From contig CALIDI010000011.1 of the NCBI GenBank assembly GCA_938023035.1, positions 44,413 through 108,412 on the forward strand: a stretch of 64,000 nucleotides of DNA. The letters are read 5' to 3'. The notes beneath the pieces are model-generated. The model had not been told where the DNA came from, did not search any database, and saw only the letters and a list, made by a program, of their open reading frames with translations. This DNA is from an uncultured Leptolyngbyaceae cyanobacterium (GTDB taxonomy: Bacteria > Cyanobacteriota > Cyanobacteriia > Leptolyngbyales > Leptolyngbyaceae). The translations under genes and the position numbers were made by a program. This document shows positions 63,256 through 64,000 of the stretch, piece by piece. Positions within the stretch are counted from its first letter, which is position 1. The number at the start of each line of letters is the position of its first letter.

Positions 63256-63834
63256 TCAAAATGAAACTCTGCGTGGCAGAATCCTGGCATTGATCTGGCT
63301 GTAACCCAGCGCGATCGCGCTAAACCCGCTACTGAGCAACAGATTCATTCCACTCATTTCGCGCTGAGCAACCTCTGCCAATAGCCCTTCCAGGAGGATT
63401 CCAGGCAACAAAATCCCAATCCCTAAGAACAGTCCGCACCACTTCAGCCGCTTTTGGCGAAGCAGTAATAAAGCTGCTAAGGCCCAGCCAAGCGGAACAA
63501 ACAACAGCCCATAGTAGGGGAGCTTGAATAAAAGTTGGCTCGCTGGCTGCAATGGAATGCTTCTAAGACCAACGGGAATCAGATAACGATAGATTGTAAC
63601 CTCAGGGGTTATGGCCAGAACATCCACTTGTTGCGGGCTATCAACATAGAGCGCCAAAACCGAATGTTGATAGCGAATAATCAATCGGTGTCGGTTAGTA
63701 TCGGTGAAAATATTTGGAAAAATCAATTCTGGGTGAACTGAGCCTGCCCCACTGATGGGGGTTCGGAGCCGAACGCTCAGGCTATGATTGCCACCCATAA
63801 ACCGCCCTTGCTTAAACTGATTCAGGTCTACCAC
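63256..63834 (-). CDS. membrane protein, probably N-terminally truncated
   Basis: A 192-residue frame starting at GTG 63834. Residues 1-105 are beta-rich (IIRYQHSVLALYVDSP), then two or three hydrophobic helices (about 110-135 and 140-185, LLFVPLGWALAALLLL and LFLGIGILLPGILLEGLL). The layout recalls a LamG-like sensor domain on a VanZ-type membrane part, but no family motif is firm. The frame stays open for 14 codons above the GTG, encoding RQWGTPYLLDYVVDLNQF-like coding sequence, until TAA at 63877-63879, which suggests that the protein once extended further and has lost its start, or that a frameshift lies near. Confidence 0.45.
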   Translation of the reverse strand: MVDLNQFKQGRFMGGNHSLSVRLRTPISGAGSVHPELIFPNIFTDTNRHRLIIRYQHSVLALYVDSPQQVDVLAITPEVTIYRYLIPVGLRSIPLQPASQLLFKLPYYGLLFVPLGWALAALLLLRQKRLKWCGLFLGIGILLPGILLEGLLAEVAQREMSGMNLLLSSGFSAIALGYSQINARILPRRVSF

Positions 63835-64000
63835 ATAGTCCAGCAGGTAAGGTGTACCCCATTGTCTAGACAGTTCTTATAAAACTTTAAGATAGAATCC
63901 CTATTTAGTTCATTTGTCCTTCTTCTGTTTGATTTAATTCATTTTAATCACCTCACTTACTGAAATGCACTGCTGCGGGCACTTGATAATTTAATGTCTG
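63835..64000. other. right edge, AT-rich
   Basis: AT-rich, no gene seen; may hold the missing 5' part of the preceding membrane protein gene. Confidence 0.25.

Overview
The window is a piece of a cyanobacterial chromosome. It carries allophycocyanin core genes apcA, apcB and apcC, a CpcT-type bilin lyase, the iron-stress genes isiA and isiB, cytochrome c6 (petJ), a Tic20-like protein and a geranylgeranyl-reductase-family oxidoreductase. The palindrome GCGATCGC (HIP1) recurs throughout, which is typical of many cyanobacterial genomes. Gene order is loose, strands alternate, and intergenic spacers are often 200-600 bp and partly filled with decayed dispersed repeats. The species cannot be named from the sequence alone.

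Layout. 1-6.1 kb: a CsbD-like secreted protein, a cysteine/cystine lyase, a TM0106-type RecB-like nuclease, an unknown protein and a membrane-anchored PIN protein. 6.6-10.7 kb: a fluoride-resistance locus, with a well-preserved fluoride riboswitch, a cation/H+ antiporter fused to a universal stress domain, and two crcB (Fluc) genes. 10.7-21.4 kb: an SbcC-type ATPase, a giant 2315-residue protein with three TPR-plus-glycosyltransferase modules and a fourth C-terminal glycosyltransferase domain, and HU. 21.8-29.7 kb: a DUF482 acetyltransferase, a Crp-family regulator grouped with a small membrane four-cysteine protein and a hydrolase, then isiB, isiA with a Fur-box-like palindrome, and a DICT-GAF histidine kinase. 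30-36.8 kb: Tic20-like protein, FAH-family hydrolase, an alpha-oxoamine synthase next to a Rieske oxygenase, a methyltransferase and a LivG-type ATPase. 37-46.5 kb: DHH phosphoesterase, epimerase, thiL, a DUF2993 protein, a cupin gene overlapping a paralogue of the four-cysteine protein, an XRE/periplasmic-binding-fold regulator, and a YkvA-like protein. 45.2-48 kb: petP-petR (protease and BlaI-type repressor) divergent from petJ, which is followed by a His-rich exported protein. 48-56.7 kb: a short-chain dehydrogenase, a TRPM-type SLOG protein, an alpha/beta-hydrolase fold without its Ser nucleophile, apcABC, a phosphopantetheinyl transferase, and groESL behind a perfect CIRCE element. 57-59.9 kb: an AT-rich insert with a DUF262/DUF1524 (GmrSD-like) gene and an IS630 remnant. 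60-63.8 kb: the reductase, a cytosine-deaminase-like amidohydrolase, cpcT and a membrane protein that looks truncated.

Genes that probably work together: riboswitch, antiporter and CrcB pair for fluoride export; isiA and isiB under Fur for iron starvation; PetR and PetP controlling petJ according to copper; apcABC as the phycobilisome core; HrcA/CIRCE over groESL. The most unusual items are the triple TPR-glycosyltransferase protein, the petRP-petJ-His-rich cluster, the paralogous four-cysteine membrane proteins, the oxoamine synthase/Rieske pair, and a MITE-like repeat family of about 190 bp with one copy between the two crcB genes.
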